A DNA stretch of 64,000 nt from Peronospora farinosa (taxonomy: Eukaryota; Oomycota; Peronosporomycetes; Peronosporales; Peronosporaceae), in the NCBI GenBank assembly GCA_947646735.1, contig CANTFK010000362.1, positions 33,443 through 97,442 on the forward strand, in the 5' to 3' direction. Below the pieces are notes generated by a model that did not search any database, was not told the origin of the DNA, and saw only the letters and a list, made by a program, of their open reading frames with translations. Both the position numbers and the translations under genes were made by a program. Below, piece after piece: positions 31,333-43,200 of this stretch (position 1 is its first letter; each line of letters begins with the position of its first letter).

Positions 31333-31829
31333 TGTAGACAGGCGAGATGAGCTGCCGCGTACTACGCGAACACACACCCTCGAGCAGCGCGAGGAAGCGG
31401 TATGACCGTCTTACCTCCGCGTGCGGTGGTGGTTTCGTTGGTCGGCGGTAAACTGCAAGACCAACAAATTGCCGATCGTTTTAAGCGAGCCGCGCAACGA
31501 ACTTCTAAGACAAGAGCTACGCTTACGACACGCAGAAGCTTATTTAGCTTCTCGTGCGCAGTGTACAATGTTAAGCAAAGTAAATATTATATCTAAAATA
31601 ATTAAACATAAATTTAGTTACTTATTAATCAAATAATAACAACATACGCGTCTCCTTCGATGCGTATCCTTACGTGCGAGCTTAAAACATATATTTGCTC
31701 GCTGATGACGTCTGTTTAAAGCATCACCATGACGCATAGTCCCAACTGGCGTCATCCTCTTTTCATATGAATCCATCCATGGATATTATATTCACGAGAG
31801 TGGGTCACATTGATATGCCTCACCCAAGT
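31333..31829 (-). repeat. Partial 5' LTR of element B
   Basis: It starts TGTAGACAGGCG and follows the D LTR (55235 onward) with moderate divergence, including the shared segments AGCGAGGAAGCGG, CGCAGAAGCTT and ATCCATCCATGGATATTATATTCACGAG. Homology stops at about 31829, short of the expected end, so about 110 bp are missing. Confidence 0.75.
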
Positions 31830-32504
31830 GGCAGGCCGCGGCGTTCCAACAGTTGCAGGAGCAACGATTTCTCAGCAATATGTTGAGGCATACGGATGGA
31901 AGGAGGCACGACCGCGATGACCTTGCCTTCGAAGTTTTTTTAAAAAAATCAGACATCGCAACCCGCGTGTCACTTGGGTGCGTGCATACCAAAAAAACGG
32001 GCGGCGACGGAAGTACAATATCTCCCATCTATCATGCTGCAAGCGTCATCTCCTCAAGTGGTATAATTGGATGCACAGCATCATCCACCTTATCGATCCA
32101 AGGTCTCGAAGCTGTGCGACTAGTAAAGCACTCGGTCTTGCAACCTACCGACCTCCGCCGGAGTCGAGGCGTTGCGGTCGACGAGGCCACTTTTGTCATT
32201 ATAGCTGTTAGGCTCGCCGGGGTCGTTTCTGCACCGGGGTCCGTTAGGTACGCTGGGGTCGATACATTCGTTGGCGTCGATGTGGTGGCTGAAACCGTTG
32301 ATCGCAGCCGCGAGCAAGACCCGACCAGCTGCCGTTGGCCCAGAACCAAGCACGTATTTCCACTTCATTTGAGCATCCTAGCTCCCAGATTGTGAGGGAG
32401 CATCGCCCAGCGGCAAATTGCCGTCATTAACTAATCATGGGTAAAAAGGGTGGGGGGAAGTGAAAGAGTTTAGGGTTTTTTTGTTTAGTTTATGGGGGTG
32501 GGTT
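31830..32504. other. Unassigned region with open frames on both strands
   Basis: A plus frame (31853-32395) and a minus frame (32032-32349) are both open, but neither shows a motif I recognise. Which, if either, is coding cannot be told. The region begins where the B LTR is cut and ends at the G-rich tract. Confidence 0.35.
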
Positions 32505-32523
32505 GGGGGGGGGGGGTTGGAGG

Positions 32524-32578
<55 letters not shown>
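32505..32578 (+). repeat. Poly-G tract
   Basis: Twelve G (32505-32516), a short interruption, then an uninterrupted run of 52 G (32527-32578). An apparent ORF that reads poly-Gly through it (32460-33020) is not credible. It may be a sequencing or gap artefact. Confidence 0.9.
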
Positions 32579-32579
<1 letters not shown>

Positions 32580-32993
32580 AAGGCTCTCTTCACTTGCCAA
32601 GTTAATTCGCCTGCGTACTTAGCCGCAAATTACGAAGTGGCAAGCTACTCGAAGTGTCGCACGAGCATTTCATGTCATGGGAAACTTGACAAGAGCAACG
32701 AGGGCGAATTTATTGAGACACTCAAGTCGCAGTTTCTTGACGCCGCAGTTGCATCAGCAACGCAGCTTGGAAGCAGTACACTGGTGGTATCATGTCGAGC
32801 TGTACATAAAGCACGCTGTGCTTCATTTGAACTTCGACGACATCACTTTCAAGGACTAGAATTTGCGGGTAAGATCGAGAGCGAAACTGGCTGCGTCCGA
32901 TTACAGCATTTCATTCAGCTAGGGCAATTTTGCTTATGTCTCGTCCGAAAAAGTAAGAAGTATTACTTGCAAAGACTAAACTACTATACTAGC
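32579..32993 (+). other. Unassigned region, possible broken coding remnant
   Basis: Plus-strand translations in two phases look partly protein-like (EGEFIETLKSQFLDAAVASA in one; VHWWYHVELYIKHAVLHLNFDD in another), which suggests a broken coding remnant. I cannot name a family. Confidence 0.3.
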
Positions 32994-33726
32994 TGTAACG
33001 GGGTTACACGGCGGTTGTAACATCATTCCGAAAGTTTACAGTTGAAATGTTATTTTTATTGCATATAATGCATTTTGATACTTCTCTTTAGAGAGGTATT
33101 AAGTAAAAGCGTTATAATACGGTATTCGGTAATACCGTATCTTATCGATTGAGATTCGATAAATCACTAAGGCTGTATTAAGTACATCATACACAGATGT
33201 TTAGACGATACGTCGTCCAATAGCAAAGTCTGCATATAATAATTACTATTATAGTAATTAATCTAGTGTAGTGTACTTAGAGTAGGACTATTCATAAAAT
33301 CTTAAAGCATCAATAAAATTAGTTCTCATTTTGAGTTTAAGATAAAAAGTCGTTCTGACTTGTTCTCTTGTGCACTTCGTGCGTTGGTTCTCTGAACCTT
33401 TAAGCTTCTAGCTTGTTCTTGCACTCTGTGCGTTGGTTCTCTGAACCTCTAAGCTCTAGCTTGTTCTTACACTCTGTGCGTTGGTTCTCTGAACCTTAAG
33501 CTTATTGCTTGCTGACTAAAAGTCTCTCCTACTTCCTTAGAACAGGGTGACTTTAAAGTCGTTTAATTATTTCCTTAGAGCTAAGTGGCTTTTAGCCGAA
33601 ACTTTGACTAGTTCTCTAGAACTAAGAGGCTTTAAGCCTAAAGTCTTCCTCTGGCTAAAGAGATGTGCAGCTTCGCTACACTAGCGCACGAGACATACAT
33701 TAATTGTGTTGACGACAGGTATTACA
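32994..33726 (+). repeat. LTR-like block with internal tandem repeats
   Basis: The block begins TGTAACGGGGTTACA and ends near GGTATTACA, giving TG...CA ends at 733 bp. It is AT-rich and non-coding, with several small inverted repeats (ATACGGTATTCGGTAATACCGTAT; TCTTATCGATTGAGATTCGATAAATC). No target duplication was found at these ends, so the limits are tentative. The family differs from C, D and H. Confidence 0.4.
33359..33507 (+). repeat. 48-53 bp tandem repeat, three copies
   Basis: Three copies start at 33359, 33412 and 33460, each containing TTGTTCT, TGTGCGTTGGTTCTCTGAACC and TAAGCT. The inner GGTTCTCTGAACC is itself nearly palindromic. The first copy has a five-base insertion. Confidence 0.8.
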
Positions 33727-34213
33727 GTATGGGTTGCAGTATGTGAAACCTTTATTCGAAGCAGCTAAGGTGACAGTCTGTAGCAGCAAGTTGTCGTCGT
33801 GATGCATTTCGGTAGCGACTAGTAGTCTTGGCTCTTGGCGGAGATGTCATTAAGTAAATGTAACCTTCGATGTTATAAACAGAAGAATAGCCTGACATTA
33901 ATACGAAGTATCCCTGCTTGGCTGAACAACTTTCACATTTTCCGGTCGTGCCGGATGGCATCGCACATTGTTCATGTCGTCGGCTTTATTGCAGATCATA
34001 TTGACTGCACCATGTAGTCAGCGGTCTTGTTATCAAGCGCACGCGAACAGCGTCAAAGTCTTCCCATACAACGCTGCTTTTGTCGTCACTTACATATATT
34101 TATCAAATGCAAGGACAACAATTCAAAGGATCTTGCTACCTATTCAAGCACATGTCAATAGCGCATGCATGCAAAAGACGTCGTAGATAGAAATACATAC
34201 TGGATCACCAAGG
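33727..34213. other. Intergenic region 3' of the PWWP gene
   Basis: I see no supported gene. Short frames on both strands lack motifs. Confidence 0.4.
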
Positions 34214-36945
34214 TTATTGAAATCCGAAGGATTTCGGGTACAAGTCTCGATACCACTGGTTCATCGAGAAGTTATCGTCCACGCTGAAGCCAAAGGTGCT
34301 GTGATCTGCTGGTGGGGGGCCAGGCAATACACTACATGTAGACAAATCCTGCGATCCATCGAAACTTGCTTCGGATTTGAGGTTGTATCGCCATGAACGA
34401 TCGAGTTGTTGGCTTGATGGTCGCTGTGATGGCCTTCGCGCTGACTGTCCTGTCACCGAGAGAGATTTTGAATATCGGGGCTTTTTTACTTCCTCCAGTG
34501 CGCAGCCAAAGTTGCCATTTGATAGCGTTGATCTCCCACGGAAAGAAATCCCTGCAATAGAAGCCATAATTGCGTAAGAGATCCTTTGGCGTGCACTGAA
34601 AAGGTTTTGCTTACCTGTAGGTGCTGGTGCAACCCTTCCGTAGCTAGGATATTCCATTCGGTTAATGGCAGCTTGTACTTCCGGAGAGCGCAGCAACTCG
34701 GCTTTGATCGCCTCCAGTTCTGCAGCTATTAACACATGCAGGCAAGAACAAGGTCAGGAATCTTACTATTTGGTGCGGTAGATATTGCACCAGTAACGTA
34801 CGAGTTGTAGTAGCATTCAAGTTGTAGCCCTGCTGCTTCAAAATTACATTATCCAGCGCCAACGCCAACCTTCGGGTAGCATACGTAGGCTGTAATGACC
34901 TCCTCGCGAATGTTGGCGCTTTTAAAGCCATGAAACTATCATAGGAGTTACTTCCGAGTGGTAATGCCTCTTGAATAACGCCTTGAGTTTCGCTGGCGAC
35001 ATCAGGTGTGAGCGAGCGCACCTGACTATCACTCCTGTCTTTTTGCTGAAAACCGGATGTACGAGAGTTAACCCGTATGGCTAAACACAACAATGTGGTG
35101 TTAGAAAGCCAATTTTGAGCAAGATGAGACCTCAATGGTCGACAAAAGTCGAATAAAATCGTCATCGACTTACGCAAAGCAGCGCATTTCTTCCGAATCT
35201 CTTCCGCCTCTGCAGCCTTCTCAGTAAGTTGAGCTAGCTTGCCCGACAATCCCGTTTTCGTGTTACGCGGCTTCTCATCAGCTTGCAAAGTAGCATTCGC
35301 TAATGGAGCACGACGTTTCATTGAGCTCACACTTTCGTCGCTAGGTTTTGATTCACACGCCAGTACTCTTCTCACAGCCGCATTTGGCTGCTGCAGATGT
35401 CGGTCAGAAGCAAGCAAAACTTTGTCCGGTCCACCTGTCTGAAGGCCTGGAAAAGTAAGACCGTGAAAGTAAGACCGTTAGCGCATGTCATCTTAAGATG
35501 ATTAGAGATCGACATAGTATCGGCTAGAGCGTTACCGTTCTCCACACGTGGTCGGGATTGAGTAGCATGACGGGTGTGAGAGGGAGAAGCGGTGTGCTCC
35601 TCGTCACGAGGCTCCGCCCTAGGAAGAAGCCGAGCGTAGGGCGGACTGTATGGTGGTAGCTTAGAAGCCGATCTTCTCGCTGTCTTGAGTTTCTTGGGAG
35701 TTTTCCCGTATCTTTGTGGCATAATATGGAGCTCTTTGGTAACGGTGCATTGTTTTGATGCTTTTTCATCCTTCTTTTCTTCTCGATACTTGACATTCAC
35801 GGAATTAGGACCTTGACTTTGCTTCGTAAATTCATTTGGCGTTTGTGTACGAGATGACGTCACATCTCCAGCACGCCTGGAATCCGTACGATCTGAAATA
35901 GCATCTTCCGCATTCGATCTCTCTCGCTTTCTCGCATTCGTAGGCTCTTGTGTCGTCACTTTGTTCGTCACAAGCACAGTTGGAGCGACGGTGGCTTTCT
36001 TGTTCGTGCTCACTGTGCTCACTATCTCTACATCCAGTAAAGGAGAACTCTGGTTTTCTTGCTTCTGTGACATATTTGGAGCTCCTTCTGCACTTGCATC
36101 AGTGGTCTTGTCTACGAAATTCGAGAGTTCAATGTTAGATTTACCACTTCCAGCAACCACTGGTGTATAAGCATGCGTTGCTGCATGATTGATCCTGTTC
36201 TCAACAAAGCCGCGCATCCACTTTTCTTCTCCTATTTCTTTCCTCACTTCTTCAATTGACCTTGTAACATTGTGTTCAAACTGCACCGGTAAAGTCCCTT
36301 GTACAAACTTGGGGAGATTTTCTTGTCCGTCACATTTGGTCAATAATTTCATGGCGAAAGCCAAGTTCTTGGATCGTGCTTCCCCTTTAAATCCCCTCAT
36401 CTTTAATTTTGTTTGTCGCATTCTTGTTACTTTGTCCGACTGATATCCCACAATATTACTTTTCTTTACCCAGCACCTAGAAGATAAGATAACATAAAAC
36501 AATATAAATCAAAAAATACCCCCAAATAAGAATAAAGCACAAGATCTACCTAAAACGTTTTGAAAACTCGGCTTTATCCAGAAAATCTACCAGCAAATTC
36601 TCTTCGAGTCTCAAGTTCTGTGCGCCCATGCTGGTCCCTGGGGCTCGTATGGTAAGCAGTGCTGGCCACCAGGGCCACGTAGTCAGCTTTGCCCAGCACT
36701 TGACAGCCCACGTGTGCGTATGATAGGGGGCAATACGGTCACTATCTCGCCTCAGCTCTTCGTTATATGCGTCTCCCCAACAGTCATACGTAATGATGAC
36801 CGTCTCAGCAGTCGGCAGTTGTAACACTTGCGCTACGTTCCAGATCCCGTCGCTATCAATGACGTCTACGAGACAGAATATTACATCAGAGAGAGATTCA
36901 ACTGCCTTAGAGTATTGTGTATAGACTTTTGTTTGTTACATTACC
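34214..36945 (-). CDS. Tudor-like/PWWP domain chromatin protein
   Basis: The gene reads on the minus strand with several introns. Exons inferred from GT-AG sites that keep phase are: up to 36945 (end of an upstream exon reading EVPAFQVGDWL), 36865-36550, 36476-35476, 35446-35174, 35080-34802, 34725-34615 and 34551-34214. The second has DVIDSDGIWNVAQVLQLP and YDCWGDAYNEE, resembling a Tudor-knot/chromo-barrel fold. It is followed by a PWWP domain: VKCWAKLTTWPWWPALL, VDFLDKAEFSKRF and, across an intron, WVKKSNIVGY. PWWP domains bind methylated histone tails and DNA. The rest is Ser/Thr/Lys-rich, with coiled-coil segments (LAQLTEKAAEAEEIRKKCAAL; AELEAIKAELLRSPE). One predicted intron is only 29 nt (35447-35475) and is doubtful. 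The start exon is unresolved. Confidence 0.75.
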
Positions 36946-37934
36946 TAACCAATCACCCACTTGGAATGCGGGTACTTCCGCATTCATTTGCTTTGTTTCC
37001 CACGGATTGTTGACTTGATCTTTGTAGACGAATCAGATTTGAATCGGTATCGTACTTAGTTCGAACATTTATGGGCTGTAATGTAGCTATGTAATGAGAC
37101 ATGGCTGCCGGCGTCCCTTTGTACTGATAGTACAACAAGCCCGCAGTTATTTCTGACAAAGACATTAGTAAGCGTGTAAATACGAACGCCATTTGGGTCG
37201 TTGTAGCAGAAGTTGTCGACGTGGCCGACTTTATACGGAAGCACAGTCTCCTTGAGATTGCAAACGACTATTCTGCAATAAAAATCCATCAAGCGATATT
37301 CGTACAGCGCCATGGGCCAACGCACAGCTGCAGGAATTCAACCTCACCTGAAAAAAAGCGCAAGACTTGCCGCTGGCCAAGTTTGTACCGAACAAGCGAT
37401 GGAGAAGAAACACATGGAAGCGGAATATGGAGCGAGAAGAAAAACCATCCGTTGAGTCCTAGGCCAGCCTGGGTCTGGCAAGCCGTCTATCTTCCGCGTT
37501 CTAGCCGGTCAATTCTTCATTAGCGAGAGCGACACGATCAAAAGCGACATTTTGTAACGGACACACATAGACTTTGTCTACTTCTCTTCATTGGCGGTTG
37601 GGGGGAAACACTTGAGTTTGCACACGATTTCTGTGGTGGAGGTCTTCCTGATGATGGAAAGAATGGTTTTTGGTGGCAACCCACGAGGTCCGAGGAAGAC
37701 AAAGTGATTCGGTTGTAAATCGCCACAGACGAAGATACACTTGCTGTGAGCATCATGAATCGTAGTAGGTGCTCTCGCTGTCAAGTAGTTAAATGATATT
37801 GACGGAAGTGAATATTGGGTCGCATCTATTGGTCTCAGAAGTTGAGCCGACCAAAATCTTGATGACAGACTTCGTACATAATATGCGTATATTTGACGTT
37901 TGACTTTGCGAGTCATAGGCGCAGTATGAGTCAA
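36946..37934 (-). other. Possible upstream exons of the PWWP gene, unresolved
   Basis: The minus strand holds protein-like frames. 37056-37325 reads VGHVDNFCYNDPNGVRIYTLTNVF. 37578-37934 reads CIFVCGDLQPNHFVFLGPRGLPPKTILSI. The exon ending at 36945 begins after a possible acceptor near 37025. I could not find splice sites joining these in phase, and they may belong to the PWWP gene or to a neighbour. Confidence 0.3.
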
Positions 37935-38581
37935 ACAGTGCTCATCAGCGTGTTGGCTACCTGGGAAACTAGCGGTTATACGTAGTGAGCACAGTCACCG
38001 GTCTTTGGACCACTGCATCAACTTCCGGTTACTGACAAATGTCAGACGTCAGTACCTGATGTTTGACGCAAAATAACGTCACAAGAACGAGCCTTAAATG
38101 ATCGAGCTCAGGACATAACTCGGCAAATTGCTGCAAATAACTAGAAGTACCTGACGCATTCGGATAGTATCTTTCTTTACGTTGTATGAAGTGTCCGATT
38201 TACAAGCTTTTTGACTGACACCCATATTATGGACCGTCTATTTCTGATGTTAAATTTATCTGCAGTAGTAGAATGAAAAAGGAATTGCAAAATGACTTTA
38301 TCCGAATATCGAATGTTGCTCGAATTGCATGTTGCAGGAAAATATTACACGAGACGATATTAGATAGTATTCTAATCTTGAGCACTATTACTATTTTGTA
38401 ATATGAAAGGCATCTGCTGTCAATTCAAATCTCAGTAAAAAAAGTATCGAATGCAAGTAGTCAGACCTTCATAATGCAAATATTCAGATGATTCATTGAT
38501 CAAATCGTTGATTTTGACAATATTGTTTACTCATTTTATCTACAAAACATATTCTCAGAAATCGTAAAGTCGATCGGCATC
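37935..38581. other. Intergenic region between divergent genes
   Basis: No gene seen. The region separates the minus-strand frames from the plus-strand transporter, so it should contain promoters for both directions. AT-rich sequence at 38200-38560 precedes the transporter ATG. Confidence 0.4.
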
Positions 38582-40064
38582 ATGATGGCGTTCGGGGACG
38601 ACCTTGACGACGGTATGGCGGAGCGTCTGATGAACGGGACTACCGACGCAAATAACTCTTCTTCCTCAGCTCCATTTGTCGACGACTTCGATCTTATCTC
38701 GGAACGTGAGACGCTCGTATTTGAGGAAGATTTCTTTCGTCAGCAAAAGCGACTTGGCAAACGTGGAGGTTTCTTCCAGACGTATTTATTCGAGAAAATT
38801 CAACCAGGATCAGGTATAGACATCTCTTTTATGTAGACTTATCTAATTGTTGTGCTAATGCTCTGACTATATAGTGAAAGGCTCCATGTTCACAATGACA
38901 GTCGCAATTGTCGGTGCTGGTGTATTGGCGCTTCCCTACGCCGTACAACAGGCGGGACTAATTTTGGGCATCTCACTTATTGCTTTGGGTGCGATAGCTA
39001 CAAATTTTACTCTAAGACTGCTACTAGAGTGCTCGGATCTTGGTCAGGCGCGTTCGTATATGGACTTGGCCATGGCTACAGGAGGACACAAGCTGGCAGG
39101 TTTTACACAGCTAGTTGTGTGCATCAACCTCTTTGGAACGTCGATTGGCTACCTTGTGGGTAGTACCGAGTTGGTCCAACTTGCGTTGCGGACGTTCCTG
39201 GGGAGAACGAGCCAGAGCATCTTTCTGGACCGACAGACGTTAGTCCTGATACTTACAGGGTTTCTCGTGCTGCCGTTGTCGCTACTACAAAGTCTGGAGT
39301 CACTGAGATTTTCATCGCTGTTTTCGATTGTCTGCATCGTGTTCATGGCGTTGGTGATCGTGATCAAGTACTTTCAGTTTGTGCATGAAGGTCTGGCTCC
39401 AACAATCGAGTTTCAGATCAAGCATTTGCGGCTGTTTGACTGGCGTCTTAGCCACTTGCTACGTGCGATTCCACTCGTCGTGTTCTCCTTCACGTGCCAT
39501 CCGAACGTACTTCCTATCTATTTGGTACTCAAGCGTCGATCCAGCACAAGAATGTACAAGGTTATGAACCGCAGTATCGGCATTGCGACGGTCGTGTATT
39601 CGCTCTGTGGGTTCTTTGTTGTTCTCACATTTGGCGAGGCGACCCAGTCTAATTTTCTCAGAAACAATTACCACGGCGATGGTGCTGTGATCGCTGGGTC
39701 TTTGGGTTTCGGCATCGCACTTATTTTGACCGTCCCACTGTTCGTCCACACGTTACGTGACAACATCCGCGAGGCTCTATTGGATAACCGTTCACTCGAT
39801 TTGGTACGTCATGCTTTTTTGTCAGTGTTTCTAGTATTGGCTGCAGTTTTAGTAGCCTTGGGATCCGGCGACATTGCGTCTGTACTCGGTGTGCTTGGTG
39901 CCACAACCAATCCGACGATCTGCTTCATACTGCCGGCATTTTTCGTCGTTCGACTGGGCAGCAAACACCATCGCTCCAGTCAGATCACTGCCGTGGCAAT
40001 AGCCGTCATTATGACTGTCGTGAGCGCATTGAGTTTACTACAACAGATGCACATTATCGCTTAA
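38582..40064 (+). CDS. Amino-acid/auxin permease-type transporter (AAAP)
   Basis: Two exons (38582-38813 and 38875-40064) joined by a 61-nt GT-AG intron give 473 residues. The first 75 residues are hydrophilic and acidic, with a cytosolic N-terminal tail (DDLDDGM..., FVDDFDLISERETLVFEEDFF). After KGSMFTMTVAIVGAGVLALPYAV, the signature first helix of the AAAP family with the Gly-x-Gly break, about ten more hydrophobic segments follow to the end (...ALSLLQQMHIIA). The length and helix count fit the family of proton-coupled amino-acid transporters in plasma or vacuolar membranes. The motif HPNVLPIY in the middle is typical of SLC38-like members. Substrate cannot be read from the sequence. A second ATG follows at 38585. 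The gene appears intact. Confidence 0.85.
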
Positions 40065-40218
40065 ATTTCAGGATAAAGTGCATGACAAAAGTTGTTGTCT
40101 TTCGATCCCATTATTTTATTGGTAGAAAATCTTTAGCTTGATTCTTATGTTTTCATTCGTCAAAATAAATAAAGCGACGTAAACGTCGAATTGAACCGTG
40201 ACAATCACTCTTGACCGC

Positions 40219-43200
40219 ATGGCGAGCGACGTCGAGGCGCTCACACGTGCGCTCGGAGAGCTCTCCGTGTCTTTGCGTCGACGCCGCCGAAGCTGTCAAA
40301 GCAACGCCGAGAAATACCGTGTCTTGAAATGGCTACATAGCTTAAAGAGCGAAGAATTGGCGTCTCTGTGCTGTGTGGAGGACGTGGCCTTTGTCAAGAC
40401 GCTGCTGCACATGGCGGCGCGTTCCAGAGGCAATAAGCCGCTTATACAGGAGTTTCAGCTCTTGCCACAGTCTATCAGTGGCTCTACTGTGGCCCAGAAC
40501 AAACGCTCAATAACCAAGACGCCGCTAAAAGCCGCTCCAAGGTGAGGAAGGTGTTCAAAAACTATTTTTTATCAGGTTTCTGACGTACTTGTTGGTTTTA
40601 TTAGAGAATTTGTAAAACGTCCACTTGTTAAAACAATCGATGGAGATGTGGTGACGAGTTTTCACACTCGAGAGTATGAGGAATGCTGTTTAAAGCTGAT
40701 GAAAGGCATGAGAGTTCTTAACGCACTGCAGTCTTGCGACACGGTGGCACTGTCGATGGATTTTTTTCGTCCTGTGGGAAAAGGATGTGGTACATTTGCT
40801 GGGGACTTTTTTCACTTAATGAATGTGATATCATGTGGTGATTTTCTCATGGATTGTCCGTCGGATACGACGTTGAAACATCGTATATGGGCCGAGACAA
40901 AAGTACGGAACTGTGTGTGGCAACGGAAGGAGATTTGGCGAGAGTGTGACGTCTTGTATTGTTGGTCATGTCTTGTATGTGGCTTCATGTAGTGGCTAAA
41001 GGAACAAGGTTATTATTCGCTGCAAGCGCTCTTCGTGAATCAGATTGTGTGTATTTGCAACAACATCTATATATTTGGTTATCGTACTTGCACGATACGC
41101 TGGTTGCGTAAATCTGACATTGTACGATGTTGCGTGCAACTCGATAGGAGCTTAATATATGGGCGTCCTGGAAGCAACACAAGAAAGACGTGACTACAAA
41201 AATACCACTTCAAGGCCTCGCATCGAAAACTTACTTGGTGCACGAATGGGAAACAGCAAACATTGATCAGAAGGATGCAGTATTAAGGGTGCTTCGTTCC
41301 AAGACGATAGGGCATCTTCGTGATCTCACGGAGCCGGTACCTGTCCAAGCGGCTGGGGCAGCGAAATTTCAGGCTGCACGCTTGTCGTTGGAGTCGCTTT
41401 TGTGTATACTGACTGTGCATCAACAAGCAAGGCAGCAGGCTAATCATGGAATATCAGTGGATACCTGTTTTACGTGTGCATTTGAAGAAGCAGTGATTTA
41501 TCCTCAAGCAGCAGTGATAAAGCTATTGCTTGCAGAGCATCTTCAGGAGCAATGCTCGCTTTTGCTTTGCGAAAGGTTGACGAAAGAAGAAGAGATAGCT
41601 GCTGCTTCGAGCATGTCGGTAAGTGTGACTTTTAGCGACAAAGTTGGTACTATGGATGATGGTACCAAAGTCAAGGCAAAATGTGCCAACCACTCCCAAC
41701 GACGGCGTGCAAGCCGAAAGAGAATGCTTAAACTGCGACGCCGCGAAGGCGAAAATCGTGCTATTCTACGGGAACGTTTTAGTTGTGTGTTGCGTGAGCT
41801 TCGCGAACATTGCTGTCGGAAGCAGGAAGAAGCTATGGCGTGCGTGGATAAGGTACAACTTGATGTTATTGATACCGTTGTTGGCGGTAACCAGCTAATA
41901 TCAGATGGGTGGAGCATTTGTACCGAACGCTGCATCAAAAACAATGGTCGACCTAGACAAAAACGAAAAGATAAGAAAACGAGGAAAAAGGCGGGTACTG
42001 CGAAAGTGGCAGCGGGGCTGGGGAGCAGCAGCATGGGCGAAAAAACGTTGTTAGTGACCTTGCCCCAACCCGTCAAAGTGCTAGACAAGCCGCACTCGCG
42101 CCGACCAAGTGGGGAAGATGATGCTAGTGAACGCAGTGCTGCGACCGCCGGCTCGGATTCTTCACTGTCTCAGCGTGATAAGCCGCTAGCTGGTTGTGAT
42201 ATGGAAAGCGGAAGTACGCATGACGACGGCCCAAGCTTGAGTTTTTTCTCCAATGTTGGGTCGACTGGAATACCAACATCGTCGATTTCGTCAGCGTCTG
42301 CGCTACCATTACCGACGTTTGGCTCCCAGCAGCTTTACTCGTCGTCGGCAACGACACCTTTTTATCTATCGTTGACACCTCGGGACCCATATGAACAATC
42401 ATCTCCAGTTTCTCGTCGAGGCATCGAAGACGATGACGATAGTAATAGACGAAATGAAACGTGTCCAGCAGGATCGGAAAGCACTTCTCATGAAGTACCA
42501 GTGACTTCTGAGACGTCAAATTTTGAGTGGTTCATGCCATCCGTCTTTTCGTTCCAGGCCTCTGCGCAACGAAAATATTCTCTAACGCCTGGCCTCGATT
42601 GGCATTTTAATCACTGGCAATTTAAGGCTCCGGATGGGAATGTTTTGGATAAGGAGGCGTCACCTTCTACGACCAGAGGTGCTGGGTTGGACCCTTCGCC
42701 ACCACCGTCGTCATCGTCATCAGGTTCCTCAGCTTCGTCACGTTTCGCAAACGCGAGGATATCGGGATTAACGAAAAAGTATTCGTTGGCATCATTCTCC
42801 GAGATAGATGGGATGGATTCAAGTCGACGAGGGTCTGCCAACGTGGATCCTGACAACCCAAGTTTAACGGTCACATCGATTCGAGAAAATGGCGACGGCG
42901 CTTCAGTTACTGTAGATAGCGATAACAAGTCTGACTTCTTGTACCGCGAAGGGGGATTTTTTGATCGCCAGCGCGCTCTTAAGCGTCGACGACGCCCATG
43001 GCCATATAGCTACGCTCAAGAAGAGAGCGATTCTGCTGATGAACATGATTCTCGCAAAGATGGGCGCTCAAATATGTACGGAAATTTGAAGCGGTGCATT
43101 GACGCAAGTCAGAAGGGTGATACGTGGACAGATTGTGTTCACTGCTGTAAATGTGCATGCCACCACGGCACCACTGCTCGCCTCCGAAATAAGCGTATGG

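Larger units (their letters stand above)
18932..31829 (-). mobile_element. Element B, Ty3/gypsy, truncated and carrying two nested insertions
   Basis: On the minus strand B reads 5' LTR (partial, 31829-31333), gag, protease, RT, RNase H and integrase, and stops at 18932 in the integrase core. It is a sister of element D: the two align over almost the whole coding region. Compared with D, B has two extra blocks in gag: a solo LTR (30603-30910) and the complete element C (22400-30027). The integrase end, any antisense ORF and the 3' LTR are absent. Homology with D begins exactly at TGATCCAGAAAC (18932 versus 50819). Confidence 0.75.

Noticed and set aside
32460..33020. Plus ORF of 186 codons with poly-Gly
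   Set aside because: It exists only because the 52-G run reads as glycine; the rest has no motif.
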